Below, one piece after another: positions 17,701 through 27,252 of a stretch of DNA of 64,000 nucleotides. The notes beneath the pieces were generated by a model. The model did not search any database. It was not told where the DNA came from and worked only from the letters and a program-made list of their open reading frames with translations. The translations under genes were made by a program, and so were the position numbers. Numbering within the stretch: position 1 is the first letter of the stretch; each line of letters starts with the position of its first letter. This stretch comes from Pseudomonas sp. GM18 (GTDB taxonomy: Bacteria; Pseudomonadota; Gammaproteobacteria; Pseudomonadales; Pseudomonadaceae), in NCBI RefSeq assembly GCF_000282195.1, contig NZ_AKJT01000037.1, positions 1 to 64,000 on the forward strand, read 5' to 3'.

Positions 17701-20036
17701 CGTTGCACGACAGCGTCGGCCCGGCAGATGCCACCCACCGCAGAATCCTGGTCAGCGAGGACGGTCAGTATCAGGCACGCGATGCTGACGATCTTCATTT
17801 GCATGGCGCCGATAACCTTTACGCTTCGGTGTTGCATGCCCTGCCTGACGCCGAACGAAACGCGCTGGGGTATCACATCAATCAAGGCATCACGCTCAAA
17901 CACGCGATTCATAAGGCGCCGTTGCCACGCGATACGTTCAGCGCCCTTCTCGCGGAAAACCCTGTACGCAAACCGACGTACGATCCCGCCACGATGCGAC
18001 TGCGTGGCGGCATGCGTGGGGTTTCTCAAGGGGGGCGTCAAGTCACCGGGCCGATGACGCTGCAAGAGCGGGTTCGTGTCGTCCGTCCCGGATGGACGGA
18101 GGCCGAAGCCCAGGCTTATCTGCAGGCGGGTGGCAGCGAAGTGAGTCTGGAGCAGAGGGCGAGCGCACTCGAAGCGGAATTCAATCGGCTCAACGCCAAT
18201 TTTCAACGCTGGTTGAAATCGCCAACCGAAGCGTACGGCTTCATGCCTGCCGGCATCGCCGAATGGCAGTCCAGAAATGCGTTATACAAAGCTGTCAGGG
18301 AGTGCTGGCAGCAAATCGGGTTGCGCGATGTGGATTCGTTTGGCGATCTGCGTGGCGTTGTGCTCGACCTGGAAAACATGCCGCTGGGGCGTCATCTGGG
18401 CACCATGCCCGCACTGGAAGGTAATTTCGATCACGTCACACGCCTGAATTTGAACCTGACCGAACTGACCGACGCGCACATTTCCTTCCTCGATCATTTC
18501 CCCCGTTTGCGTTCGCTCAACGTCAATGGCAATTCGCTCACAAGGTTTCCTCGGGCCATTGGCCGAATGCGCACGCTGGCGGAGCTGAACATGCGAGGAA
18601 ACCGGATTGTGCTGGATGCGCCGGCGATCGCTGACCTGCGCAACCTGACACGCCTTGAGATCCTGGACCTGCTCGGTAATCCGTTGGGGCAAGTCCCGGA
18701 TATTGGCAGCATGAGAATCTTGCATACGCTGATCCTGACGGACACCGGCGTTCATACCTGGCCGGATGGGTTGTTCGCACAGCCTCGGTTCCGGCATTTT
18801 TTCCTGGACATGCAGCGCAACGAAATCACCCAGATACCGACAGTGCCCCGTGGCTCCGCCCAGGCAGAGCTGCTGGCGCGTACCGTATTGAACCGGGAGC
18901 CGCAGTGGTTGGCGCAGGCCAATTTGCAGACGCTCAGGGACTACATCGAGTCCGTCGGCATGGATCCTGATCGACCGTATCCGCCGCGCGGTGTGCGCGA
19001 CAGCCTCGACTGGGAGTCGGGTATGACACGGCCAGAGTGGGTGGCGAAACAAGAGGTCTGGAACAGCGTCGAGGATGAGGTCGGTTCGGTCGGGTTTTTC
19101 AATGAGATTCGTAAACTCACCGAATCGGGGCATTTCAAGCACGACCCTGCGTTCCGTGTCGACATGACCGCCAAGGTCTGGCGAATGCTCGAGGCGATGT
19201 CCAAAAACACCGGGCTGCGGCAAAAACTGTTCACCCTGACCACCGTGCCCACGGCGTGCGTCGATGCTGGCGCGCAGCTGTTCAATGCCATGGGGATGGA
19301 GGTGCTGATTCATGAGGCTTATGAGCTGGCAAGTCCCGCGTTGGTGGAGAGTGAGCTGGTGTCGCTGGCGCGGGGCAAGTCACGCCTGGATGAACTGAGC
19401 CGGATTGCCCGCAAAACGATCTCCGAGCGCGAGGCGATGGGCGAGGAGTTCAGGCGGGTGAATGCCACGGGCGAGGTGACAGGCACGATTGATGAGGTTG
19501 AAGTTCACCTGGCGTTCATGACGGATCTTGCAGACCGGCTGGACCTGCCCTGGCAGTCTCGAAACATGCAGTTCAGAGGGATTGCCGGCGTGACGTCAGG
19601 GATGATCGAGTCTGCGTACCGACGTGTGCTGGACCTTGAGGAAGGTGAACTGCTCGGTGATTTGCTCGTCGAGCAACCGTTCTGGTCATCCTATGTCGAG
19701 GGTTCCAACCGAAGTGCTTTCAAAGGCTTCAGACGTCGGATCGATGCCACGACAGCGTTCTACATGGCGTTGGACGAGCGCGCGACCGACACGACGCTTT
19801 CCCTTGAGCAAAAGGCTCGGTTGAAGGAAGAACTCCGGGTGCTCGGCGCTGAACTTAACAAACCGGAAAGCACGTTTGCGCCAGGACGCGTCATGACCGA
19901 AGAGGACTATGCCGCTGAGTTGAATGCAATCGACGAAGACAAAAAAGCGTTACTCAAGACCCTCTCGCAGCAGGCGATCGATCGGGCAAAACTGCAAAGG
20001 GTGGAAGCCCCCTTTACCGTACAACCGAATAGCTGA
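14748..20036 (+). CDS. LRR-NEL E3 ubiquitin-ligase toxin
   Basis: A 1762-residue protein. The N-terminal half (about 20-700) matches the large dermonecrotic-toxin-like module common in Pseudomonas effectors (LPEWYLNSR-type opening, here FPEWYLNSRAIDRQY) and includes a hydrophobic patch near 500-575 (NVFNFGAMLVPGLGEAML). Leucine-rich repeats cover about 1200-1340 (LRSLNVNGNSLTRFP, LAELNMRGNRI, LEILDLLGNPLGQVP). The C-terminus is a NEL domain: PTACVDAGAQLFNAMGMEVL carries the catalytic Cys1504 and the paired Asp1506 (CxD). NEL enzymes are bacterial ubiquitin ligases, as in IpaH and SspH, and act only in eukaryotic hosts. There is no signal peptide. AAGGA precedes the ATG. No secretion gene or immunity gene is adjacent. 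Confidence 0.85.
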   Translation: MNELSGTATLQTMTGVVGEEGEHNVYRDYLLSKLPSPIKDAPASRLVSIAHSEPDFPEWYLNSRAIDRQYLKELIDERWRLQGPLDDTLEDVQQDIHAFAEPLLVQALKEQLNLELDVNTTLIRLYIPAKLGIGIDTNASRLRESTLLEAALHNFEQPETQEGAFRDGSGIFIKDDENQLQRQALTVERFAVLCRTLDIGAQYQRHIKALLAPEAVAAKATVVRQCTASEKAAFNESALIAYLKKDITSYGYGKLRQIRDNEQGVLMGRRPLQCHRLSIMGFRLSGIVLFSAVADPSKIKRVYDALIPRHQRTMLEWSRRLTLLPGQEFEQFKLLEAFFANGPSGLVDAMLQRNDVYQQSRLEGTLIAYIPDDPEHPFKEYESFTDFMKELTSQLRSPSYQQFFSRFVAQKDKGKFFARVRERLSTFTWTQREPLNMGPWWRETAVENADAEPVTNIISGDLWPQMGLWRREKAIADARQIAVPTGDEDATTRWNRLSSYLNIGWNVFNFGAMLVPGLGEAMLAVMVGQMLFETMEGIEDWSKGDKEEGAAHLTGVMINFAQLAIMAAGHVLPSGAAASVKPSAFIDRLKKVELPDGKTRLWNPDLSPYAHDVALPNEAKPNELGLYRHSGKDILKHENKHFEVINDPLTGQPRLRHPNRPQAYQPTLEHNGAGVWKTELDRPLEWDKTTLMRRMGPTVEGFSDGTLEQIRLVSGLEEDQLRRLHVVGDPPPALLTDTIERFKSWADVQKLPEQIRLNEVAQAFVEQVPRLLVELPGWPEQKSIELVDGAGHGERSIKFGNVDALPANTLKVSRAEVRAGKLPGLAVKFANETDIHAMLGQGISTDEQIRIDALKNQLAERAGNRPGPLFDALDRRLQQTDNPQVLVLQDAFSGLPTAIARELLADIKPQDLPNITEPSCIPLRLRERARAALQAIRTARAYEGLFLDSAFSVDTERLALRSLQALPNWPENVRIEIREDSFDGPLHDSVGPADATHRRILVSEDGQYQARDADDLHLHGADNLYASVLHALPDAERNALGYHINQGITLKHAIHKAPLPRDTFSALLAENPVRKPTYDPATMRLRGGMRGVSQGGRQVTGPMTLQERVRVVRPGWTEAEAQAYLQAGGSEVSLEQRASALEAEFNRLNANFQRWLKSPTEAYGFMPAGIAEWQSRNALYKAVRECWQQIGLRDVDSFGDLRGVVLDLENMPLGRHLGTMPALEGNFDHVTRLNLNLTELTDAHISFLDHFPRLRSLNVNGNSLTRFPRAIGRMRTLAELNMRGNRIVLDAPAIADLRNLTRLEILDLLGNPLGQVPDIGSMRILHTLILTDTGVHTWPDGLFAQPRFRHFFLDMQRNEITQIPTVPRGSAQAELLARTVLNREPQWLAQANLQTLRDYIESVGMDPDRPYPPRGVRDSLDWESGMTRPEWVAKQEVWNSVEDEVGSVGFFNEIRKLTESGHFKHDPAFRVDMTAKVWRMLEAMSKNTGLRQKLFTLTTVPTACVDAGAQLFNAMGMEVLIHEAYELASPALVESELVSLARGKSRLDELSRIARKTISEREAMGEEFRRVNATGEVTGTIDEVEVHLAFMTDLADRLDLPWQSRNMQFRGIAGVTSGMIESAYRRVLDLEEGELLGDLLVEQPFWSSYVEGSNRSAFKGFRRRIDATTAFYMALDERATDTTLSLEQKARLKEELRVLGAELNKPESTFAPGRVMTEEDYAAELNAIDEDKKALLKTLSQQAIDRAKLQRVEAPFTVQPNS

Positions 20037-20050
20037 TTGCTGTTGCCATT

Positions 20051-20080
20051 CGCAGGGGCCTGGCATGCCAGGCCCCTGCG
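20051..20080. terminator. 30-bp perfect palindrome, bidirectional terminator
   Basis: CGCAGGGGCCTGGCA and its exact reverse complement abut without any mismatch. The site sits between the convergent stops of the NEL toxin and ureC, the position expected for a shared terminator. Only short T runs flank it. Confidence 0.6.
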
Positions 20081-20113
20081 ATTTCGATTCGGTGTGTCAG
20101 GCCGATCGAGCGA

Positions 20114-21814
20114 TCAAAACAGGAAGTAACGCTGGGCCATCGGCAGTACATCCGCAGGTTCACACCACAGCAGAACGCCGTCAGCCTTGACTTGATACGT
20201 CTGCGGATCGACGTCGATGTCCGGCAGGTAATCGTTGTGGATCAAGTCGGTTTTCTGCACATCGCGGCAGCCTTTGACCACAGCGATCTTTTTCTTCAAA
20301 CCCAATGCTTGCGGCAACCCCGCCTCCTGCGCCGCCTGACTGATAAACGTCAGGCTGGTGGCGTGCAGCGAGCCGCCGTAACTGGCGAACATCGGGCGGT
20401 AGTGCACCGGTTGCGGCGTTGGAATGGAAGCATTGGCATCGCCCATCAGGCTGGCCGCAATGGCACCGCCCTTGAGGATCAGCGTCGGTTTGACCCCAAA
20501 GAACGCCGGGCGCCAGAGCACCAGATCCGCCCACTTGCCCACTTCGACCGAGCCCACTTCGTGGCTGATGCCATGGGTGATCGCCGGGTTGATGGTGTAC
20601 TTGGCGATGTAGCGTTTGGCGCGGAAGTTGTCGTTGCCTTCACCGTCCTGGGGGAGCGCGCCACGCTGTTTTTTCATTTTGTCGGCGGTCTGCCAGGTGC
20701 GCGTGATGACTTCGCCGACCCGGCCCATGGCCTGGCTGTCGGAGCTGATCATCGAGAAGGCGCCGAGGTCGTGCAGGATGTCTTCGGCGGCAATGGTTTC
20801 GCGGCGGATGCGGCTTTCGGCGAAGGCCACGTCTTCGGCAATGCTCGGGTCCAGGTGGTGGCAGACCATCAGCATGTCGAGGTGTTCGTCGATGGTGTTG
20901 CGGGTGAATGGCCGGGTCGGGTTGGTCGAGCTGGGCAGCACGTTGGCGAAACCGCAGGCTTTGATGATGTCCGGCGCATGACCGCCGCCCGCACCTTCGG
21001 TGTGATAGGTGTGGATGGTGCGGCCCTTGAACGCGGCAAGGGTGGTTTCGACGAAGCCGGATTCGTTGAGGGTGTCGGTGTGAATCGCCACTTGCACGTC
21101 GTACTGGTCGGCCACGCTCAGGCAGTTGTCGATGCTCGCCGGGGTGGTGCCCCAGTCTTCGTGCAGCTTGAGGCCGATGGCGCCGGCCTTGACCTGCTCG
21201 ATCAACGGTTCCGGCAGGCTGGCGTTGCCCTTGCCGGTGAGGCCGATGTTCATCGGGAACGCATCGGCGGCCTGGAGCATGCGCGCCAGGTGCCACGGTC
21301 CTGAAGTACATGTGGTGGCGTTGGTGCCGGTGGCCGGCCCGGTGCCGCCGCCGATCATAGTGGTGACGCCGCTCATCAGCGCTTCTTCGATCTGCTGCGG
21401 GCAGATGAAGTGGATGTGGGTGTCGATGCCGCCGGCGGTGAGGATCATGCCTTCACCGGCGATGACTTCGGTGCTGGCGCCGACGGCGATGGTGACGTTG
21501 GGCTGGATGTCCGGGTTGCCGGCCTTGCCGATGGCAGCGATGCGCCCGTCTTTCAGGCCGACGTCAGCCTTGACGATGCCCCAGTGGTCGATGATCAGCG
21601 CGTTGGTGATCAGGGTGTCGACCACATCGCGTGCCAGTAACTGGCTCTGGCCCTGGCCGTCGCGAATGACCTTGCCGCCGCCGAATTTCACTTCTTCGCC
21701 GTAGGTGGTGAAGTCCTGTTCCACTTCGATCCACAGCTCGGTGTCGGCCAGGCGGACCTTGTCGCCGACGGTGGGGCCGAACATGTCGGCGTAGGCCTGA
21801 CGGGAAATTTTCAT
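20114..21814 (-). CDS. ureC: Urease subunit alpha
   Basis: The 566-residue catalytic subunit of urease, which hydrolyses urea to ammonia and carbamate in the cytoplasm. All active-site landmarks are present: the nickel HxH in [14 protein letters not shown], the carbamylated lysine in GLKLHEDWG, histidines in [10 protein letters not shown] and [14 protein letters not shown], the flap Cys-His in MVCHHLDPS, and the Asp in [11 protein letters not shown]. The length is standard. The ATG at 21,814 starts [13 protein letters not shown]; the longer open frame upstream runs through a repeat element and is not coding. It is the last gene of the urea block, separated from ureB by a 124-bp palindromic element. 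The nickel chaperones UreEFG are not in this window. Confidence 0.97.
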   Translation of the reverse strand: MKISRQAYADMFGPTVGDKVRLADTELWIEVEQDFTTYGEEVKFGGGKVIRDGQGQSQLLARDVVDTLITNALIIDHWGIVKADVGLKDGRIAAIGKAGNPDIQPNVTIAVGASTEVIAGEGMILTAGGIDTHIHFICPQQIEEALMSGVTTMIGGGTGPATGTNATTCTSGPWHLARMLQAADAFPMNIGLTGKGNASLPEPLIEQVKAGAIGLKLHEDWGTTPASIDNCLSVADQYDVQVAIHTDTLNESGFVETTLAAFKGRTIHTYHTEGAGGGHAPDIIKACGFANVLPSSTNPTRPFTRNTIDEHLDMLMVCHHLDPSIAEDVAFAESRIRRETIAAEDILHDLGAFSMISSDSQAMGRVGEVITRTWQTADKMKKQRGALPQDGEGNDNFRAKRYIAKYTINPAITHGISHEVGSVEVGKWADLVLWRPAFFGVKPTLILKGGAIAASLMGDANASIPTPQPVHYRPMFASYGGSLHATSLTFISQAAQEAGLPQALGLKKKIAVVKGCRDVQKTDLIHNDYLPDIDVDPQTYQVKADGVLLWCEPADVLPMAQRYFLF

Positions 21815-21834
21815 TGGAATTCCTTGCACAAATT

Positions 21835-21958
21835 GATCGTTCCCACGTCGAGGCGTCGAACCGTCTGCGTGGGAATGCCGCCATGGACGCTCTGCGTCCG
21901 CCGTTATGTGACGCGGAGCGTCACGGGATGCATTCCCACGGGGACCGTGGGAACGATC
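21835..21958. repeat. Long palindromic element between ureB and ureC
   Basis: A 124-bp element bounded by GATCGTTCCCACG and CGTGGGAACGATC, with inner hairpins GGACGCTCTGCGTCC and GTGACGCGGAGCGTCAC. It is the same family as 28,772-28,878 and 41,307-41,413. It fills most of the gap between ureB and ureC and could fold into a large cruciform or RNA structure. Confidence 0.75.
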
Positions 21959-21971
21959 AGTCACCATGAAA

Positions 21972-22276
21972 TTAAAGGTCGCCCATGATCCTGCCGGCAA
22001 ACCCGAACACCCGGCGATGCCCGGCCAGGTCCACCAGCTCAACCTCGCGGCTCTGCCCAGGTTCAAAGCGCACCGCGGTGCCGGCGGGGATGTTCAGGCG
22101 CATGCCGCGGCTGGCGGCGCGGTCGAAGGTCAGCGCGTCGTTGGTTTCGAAGAAGTGATAATGCGAGCCGACCTGGATCGGCCGGTCGCCGCTGTTGGCC
22201 ACCTTCAGGCTGAGAGTGCGTCGGCCCACGTTAAGCTCGATGTCGCCGGACTGGATCTGGTACTCACCGGGAATCA

Positions 22277-22277
<1 letters not shown>
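21972..22277 (-). CDS. ureB: Urease subunit beta
   Basis: A 101-residue structural subunit of urease. Recognisable segments are [16 protein letters not shown] at the start, [12 protein letters not shown] in the middle and the C-terminal [13 protein letters not shown]. The ATG at 22,277 shares one base with the stop of the upstream acetyltransferase gene (TGATG), so the two are translationally coupled; AAGGAG lies seven bases upstream. A GTG one codon earlier is possible. It is part of the urtABCDE-ureDABC block. Confidence 0.95.
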
Positions 22278-22816
<539 letters not shown>

Positions 22817-23350
22817 TCACTCCTTGTGGGGACCAGGTGGCATTGCGCCCGGGTCGAGGATCAGTTGCATGAAGGTCAGGTCCAGCCAGCGGCCGAACTT
22901 GGTACCCACCTGCGGCATTTGGCCGGTGACGACGAAACCGGCCCGCTCGTGCAGCCGGATCGAGGCGCCGTTACCGCTTTCGATGGCGGCGACCATTACG
23001 TGTTTGTTGCAGGTTTTGGCGCGCTCGATCAGCGCGTCCATCAGTCGCGGCCCGAGGCCATTGCCGCGCTGGTCGTTGCGCACGTACACCGAGTGCTCGA
23101 CCGTGTGGCGGAACCCGTCGAACGGCCGCCAGTCACCGAATGAAGCGTAGCCGAGTACGCTGTCGTCGCCGTCGACGATCACCAACACTGGGTAGCCCTG
23201 GGCTTGCCGGGCGCTGAACCAGGCCTGGCGGTTGTCCAGGTCCACGGTCTTATCGTTCCAGATCGCCGTGGTGTTGAGCACGGCGTCGTTGTAGATATCG
23301 CGGATCGCCGGCAGGTCGGCGAGCAGCGCATCGCGGATGTGGTAAGTCAT
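22817..23350 (-). CDS. GNAT acetyltransferase, phosphinothricin/methionine-sulfoximine type
   Basis: A 177-residue GNAT enzyme of the PAT/MddA group. YNDAVLNTTAIWNDKTVDLDNRQAWF near residue 20, GYASFGDWRPFDGFRHTVEHSVYV near 67, and the CoA-binding RNDQRGNGLGPRLMDAL near 91 are typical. Family members acetylate phosphinothricin, methionine sulfoximine or sulfone, compounds that inhibit glutamine synthetase, so a link with ammonia assimilation is plausible. A related gene is found beside ureA in P. aeruginosa, as I recall. It lies seven bases after ureA in the operon. Confidence 0.85.
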   Translation of the reverse strand: MTYHIRDALLADLPAIRDIYNDAVLNTTAIWNDKTVDLDNRQAWFSARQAQGYPVLVIVDGDDSVLGYASFGDWRPFDGFRHTVEHSVYVRNDQRGNGLGPRLMDALIERAKTCNKHVMVAAIESGNGASIRLHERAGFVVTGQMPQVGTKFGRWLDLTFMQLILDPGAMPPGPHKE

Positions 23351-23357
23351 GGCGGCC

Positions 23358-23660
23358 TCAGGCGATCGGTTGGTGAACGGTGACCAGTTTGGTGCCGTCC
23401 GGGAACGTCGCCTCGACCTGGATCTCCGGGATCATTTCCGGGATGCCTTCCATCACTTGTTCGCGGCTGAGCAGGGTGGTGCCGTAGTGCATCAGCTCGG
23501 CCACGGTCTGGCCGTCACGCGCGCCTTCGAGCAGCGCCGCGGAAATATAGGCCATGGCCTCCGGGTAATTGAGTTTCACGCCGCGAGCCAAACGCCGCTC
23601 GGCCACGAGGCCGGCGGTGAAGATCAACAGCTTGTCTTTTTCGCGTGGGGTCAGGTCCAT
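23358..23660 (-). CDS. ureA: Urease subunit gamma
   Basis: A 100-residue structural subunit of urease, full length. [14 protein letters not shown] opens the protein; [15 protein letters not shown] and [19 protein letters not shown] near the end are characteristic. It assembles with UreB and UreC into the apo-urease that UreD and the nickel chaperones activate. It is in the minus-strand urea operon, 57 bases after ureD. Confidence 0.96.
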   Translation of the reverse strand: MDLTPREKDKLLIFTAGLVAERRLARGVKLNYPEAMAYISAALLEGARDGQTVAELMHYGTTLLSREQVMEGIPEMIPEIQVEATFPDGTKLVTVHQPIA

Positions 23661-23717
23661 CGTAGAAATCCATAATCGGCAGTTAAAAAATCTTGAATCG
23701 TGCAGGGTGGATCGTAT

Positions 23718-24557
23718 TCAGGTGGCCCATATTCTGGGTGGTACGGCTTCGCGGCCAAGCAACGCAGGCCTGAGCAAACGCCACAAATCGATCAGCCAAC
23801 CACGCGCCAACAGCGCCTCACTGGCCAGGCACCGAGCAACCAAAAGCCCCGGCAACTGTGTCAGATCCCCGTGCACCTCATTGGGCAGCGAGCGGCACTT
23901 CTCCAGCAATTCGCTATCAATTTCCCCGGTCACCAGCAACGTTGCAAACACCGGTTGCCCATCCAGCCCGATCGGTGAATCGAGCAAACCGTCAGCCCCG
24001 ACAATGCGCTGGCGTTCGTGCCAGAGCAACTGGCCGTCGCGGCGGATGTCCAGGTGGGCCTGAAAGTGCCCGAGGTCGAAACGCTCGCCACTGGCCGGGC
24101 GTCCCAACGCCACCACGTCCCAGTAGAACAGCCGGGCATCGCCCTCAAGATCAATGCTCGTGCTGAGTTCAGCCTGAGCGGCGCTGAAGATAATCGTCTC
24201 TTGCGGCAGCCACTCCAACGTAGCACCGGCGCCAACGCGCAAATCGAGTTTCTGATAAGCCGGCCCGGCCGCGCGATACCACTTGGCAGCGCCGGGGCTG
24301 GTGATTTGCGCCCAGGCGTGCGTGCCGACGCTGGCCGAGATGTCCAGCCGATCACCGCCGGCAATCCCGCCCGGCGGGTGGACGATGATGTGCTGACACA
24401 CCTCGGGGCCTTCGGCATACAGGTGCTTTTGCACCCGCAGCGGGCCTTTGTGGCGGCGTTGCACCGGGCGCGTGCTGGCGCCGAAACGGGCATAGGCCAG
24501 CTCCAGCTCGGCATGCCAGCTCGGGGTAAACAGCGCAGTGGGGAGAGGTAAATTCAT
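23718..24557 (-). CDS. ureD: Urease accessory protein UreD
   Basis: A 279-residue urease chaperone that binds apo-urease and, with UreF and UreG, forms the channel for nickel delivery. [15 protein letters not shown] near residue 60, [11 protein letters not shown] near 85 and [11 protein letters not shown] near 115 are the conserved blocks. It lies between urtE (30 bases upstream) and ureA, linking the transport and enzyme parts of the block. Confidence 0.95.
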   Translation of the reverse strand: MNLPLPTALFTPSWHAELELAYARFGASTRPVQRRHKGPLRVQKHLYAEGPEVCQHIIVHPPGGIAGGDRLDISASVGTHAWAQITSPGAAKWYRAAGPAYQKLDLRVGAGATLEWLPQETIIFSAAQAELSTSIDLEGDARLFYWDVVALGRPASGERFDLGHFQAHLDIRRDGQLLWHERQRIVGADGLLDSPIGLDGQPVFATLLVTGEIDSELLEKCRSLPNEVHGDLTQLPGLLVARCLASEALLARGWLIDLWRLLRPALLGREAVPPRIWAT

Positions 24558-24587
24558 ATCGTCTAATTATCGTCAGAAGGCTGCAGG

Positions 24588-25286
24588 TTAGATCGTAACC
24601 AGTCCACGCACACCTTCGGCTTCCATATTTTCGCCACGACCCTGCTGGACGATCTCGCCCCGGGACATCACCAGGTACTGATCGGCCAGCTCGGCAGCGA
24701 AATCGTAGAACTGCTCCACCAGCAAAATCGCCATATCGCCGCGTGCTGCGAGCTTTTTGATCACGGCGCCGATTTCCTTGATCACCGACGGCTGGATGCC
24801 TTCGGTGGGTTCGTCGAGAATCAGCAGCCGTGGACGACTGGCCAATGCCCTGCCGATCGCCAGTTGCTGTTGCTGCCCCCCGGACAAGTCACCGCCACGC
24901 CGTTGCTTCATTTGCAGCAGCACCGGGAACAACTCGTAGATGAATGCCGGGACTTCCTTGGCTTCGGAGCCGGGGAACCGCGACAGGCCCATCAGCAGGT
25001 TTTCTTCCACGGTCAGCCGGCCGAAAATTTCCCGGCCCTGAGGCACGTAAGCGATACCGGCATGCACCCGTTGGTGCGGCTTGAACGTGGTGATCGGTTG
25101 GCCTTCCCAGTTCACCGCGCCTTCTTTGGCCGGCAGCAAACCCATCAGGCATTTGAGCAAGGTGGTCTTGCCCACGCCGTTGCGCCCGAGCAGGCAAGTG
25201 ACTTCGCCGACCTTCACCTCAAACGTCAGGCCCCGCAGGATGTGGCTACCGCCGTAGTACTGGTGCAGCTTGTCGACTTGCAGCAT
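24588..25286 (-). CDS. urtE: Urea ABC transporter ATP-binding protein UrtE
   Basis: A 232-residue ATPase of the branched-chain-amino-acid-type (LivF-like) class. Walker A is GRNGVGKT, the signature is LSGGQQQQ, and Walker B is LLILDEPTEG. The synteny urtABCDE followed by ureD makes urea the substrate rather than leucine. I start at the ATG at 25,286; a TTG at 25,292 is in frame but less likely. AGGGGGG lies upstream. Confidence 0.94.
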   Translation of the reverse strand: MLQVDKLHQYYGGSHILRGLTFEVKVGEVTCLLGRNGVGKTTLLKCLMGLLPAKEGAVNWEGQPITTFKPHQRVHAGIAYVPQGREIFGRLTVEENLLMGLSRFPGSEAKEVPAFIYELFPVLLQMKQRRGGDLSGGQQQQLAIGRALASRPRLLILDEPTEGIQPSVIKEIGAVIKKLAARGDMAILLVEQFYDFAAELADQYLVMSRGEIVQQGRGENMEAEGVRGLVTI

Positions 25287-25306
25287 CTTCAAATTCCCCC
25301 CTGTGA

Positions 25307-26176
25307 TCAGCGGCCGAGGTAGACCTCGATCACCCGCTCATTGTCCTGCACCTGTGCAAGCGACCCTTCGGCCAGCACGCTGCCCTGGTGCAACACGGTG
25401 ACGTGGTCGGCGATCGAGCCGACGAAGCCCATGTCGTGTTCCACCACCATCAGCGAATGCTTGCCGGCCAGGCGCTTGAACAGCTCGGCGGTGAATTCGG
25501 TTTCGGCGTCGGTCATGCCCGCCACCGGCTCGTCGAGCAGCAGCAGTTGCGGGTCTTGCATCAACAGCATGCCGATTTCCAGAAACTGCTTCTGGCCGTG
25601 GGACAACAACCCCGCCGGGCGATTGACCGAACTGGTCAGGCGAATGGTCTCCAGCACCTCGCTGATGCGATCCCTCTGTTCACCACTCAGCCGCGCCCGC
25701 AAGCTGGCCCATACCGACTTGTCGGTTTTCTGCGCCAGCTCCAGGTTTTCGAACACGCTCAGCGCTTCGAACACGGTTGGCTTCTGGAACTTGCGACCGA
25801 TGCCGGCCTGGGCGATTTGCACTTCGCTCATCTGCCTCAGGTCCAGGGTTTCACCGAACCAGGCCTTGCCGTGGCTGGGGCGGGTCTTGCCGGTGATCAC
25901 GTCCATCAGCGTGGTTTTGCCCGCGCCGTTGGGGCCGATGATGCAACGCAATTCGCCAACGCCGATGTACAGGTTCAGATTGTTCAGGGCCTTGAAGCCA
26001 TCGAAGCTGACGCTGATGTCTTCCAGGGTCAGGATGGTGCCGTGGCGCGTATTCAGGCCCGGGCCGACGCGTTGACCGAGGCCGATAGCGTCGCGGCTGC
26101 TGCCGGCATCCTTGTTGGGCTGCGGCGGAAAGAAGGCCGGTTCGAGCATGAATTCAGCGGTTGCAGTAATTCTCAT
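25307..26176 (-). CDS. urtD: Urea ABC transporter ATP-binding protein UrtD
   Basis: A 289-residue LivG-like ATPase that powers urea import with UrtE. Walker A is GPNGAGKT, the signature is LSHGQKQ, Walker B is LLLLDEPVAGMTD. An extra 45-residue N-terminal tail precedes the ABC domain. The ATG overlaps the urtC stop (ATGA), and AAGGAG precedes it. Confidence 0.94.
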   Translation of the reverse strand: MRITATAEFMLEPAFFPPQPNKDAGSSRDAIGLGQRVGPGLNTRHGTILTLEDISVSFDGFKALNNLNLYIGVGELRCIIGPNGAGKTTLMDVITGKTRPSHGKAWFGETLDLRQMSEVQIAQAGIGRKFQKPTVFEALSVFENLELAQKTDKSVWASLRARLSGEQRDRISEVLETIRLTSSVNRPAGLLSHGQKQFLEIGMLLMQDPQLLLLDEPVAGMTDAETEFTAELFKRLAGKHSLMVVEHDMGFVGSIADHVTVLHQGSVLAEGSLAQVQDNERVIEVYLGR

Positions 26177-27252
26177 TGCTCACTCCTTTTCTTCAGCAAT
26201 CCGATCACCCCTTTGGGCAGATACAACGTCACGACGATGAACAGCGCCCCGAGGAAGAACAGCCAGTATTCCGGAAATGCCACGGTGAACCAGCTCTTCA
26301 TGCCGTTGACCACACCGGCACCGAGCAGCGGGCCGATCAGCGTGCCGCGCCCCCCCAAGGCAACCCATACAGCCGCTTCGATCGAGTTGGTCGGCGACAT
26401 TTCGCTCGGGTTGATGATCCCGACTTGCGGCACATACAGCGCCCCCGCCAAGCCGCACAACACCGCACTCAACACCCAGACAAACAGCTTGAAGCCGCGC
26501 GGGTCGTAGCCGCAGAACATCAGGCGGTTTTCCGCGTCGCGCAACGCGGTCAGCACCCGGCCGAACTTGCTTTGCGCCAGCCGCCAACCGATGAACAGGC
26601 TCGCCACCAGCAACAGCACCGTGGCGAAAAACAGCACCGCACGAGTCCCCGGTTCCGTGATGCCAAACCCGAGAATGCTGCGGAAATTGGTGAAGCCGTT
26701 GTTTCCGCCAAACCCGGTTTCGTTGCGGAAAAACAGCAGCATCCCGGCGAAGGTCAGGGCCTGGGTCATGATCGAGAAATACACGCCCTTGATCCGCGAG
26801 CGGAAGGCGAAGAAACCGAACACCAGCGCCAACAAGCCCGGCGCCAATACCACCAGGCACATGGCCCAGAGGAAGCTGCTGGTGCCGGTCCAGTACCACG
26901 GCAATTCGGTCCACGACAGGAACGTCATGAACGCTGGCAAGCCGTCACCCGAAGCTTGGCGCATCAGGTACATGCCCATCGCATAACCGCCGAGGGCGAA
27001 GAACAGGCCGTGCCCCAAGGACAGCAAACCGGCATAACCCCAGACCAGATCGAGGGCCAGGGCGACGATGGCGTAGCACAGGATTTTGCCCATCAGCGTC
27101 AGCGTGTAGGCCGAGACATGAAACGCACTGTCCGGCGACAACAACGACAGCAGCGGCAACGCCAGCAACAATACGAGGATCACCGCGCCGACGGCGATGG
27201 TGACCTTGGGGCCGGCCTTTTGGGTGGCCGTGAGCATCAGGGGCTGGTTCAT
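26173..27252 (-). CDS. urtC: Urea ABC transporter permease UrtC
   Basis: A 359-residue inner-membrane permease of the LivM type with about ten hydrophobic helices. GYAGLLSLGHGLFFALGGYAMG near residue 68 and GRGTLIGPLLGAGVVN near 300 are typical of these permeases. It pairs with UrtB to form the urea channel. Its start shares a base with the urtB stop and its stop overlaps urtD. Confidence 0.95.
   Translation of the reverse strand: MNQPLMLTATQKAGPKVTIAVGAVILVLLLALPLLSLLSPDSAFHVSAYTLTLMGKILCYAIVALALDLVWGYAGLLSLGHGLFFALGGYAMGMYLMRQASGDGLPAFMTFLSWTELPWYWTGTSSFLWAMCLVVLAPGLLALVFGFFAFRSRIKGVYFSIMTQALTFAGMLLFFRNETGFGGNNGFTNFRSILGFGITEPGTRAVLFFATVLLLVASLFIGWRLAQSKFGRVLTALRDAENRLMFCGYDPRGFKLFVWVLSAVLCGLAGALYVPQVGIINPSEMSPTNSIEAAVWVALGGRGTLIGPLLGAGVVNGMKSWFTVAFPEYWLFFLGALFIVVTLYLPKGVIGLLKKRSEQ

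Noticed and set aside
21815..22066. 84-residue N-terminal extension of UreC
   Set aside because: It reads through the palindromic element and the end of ureB; family members start at MKISRQ.
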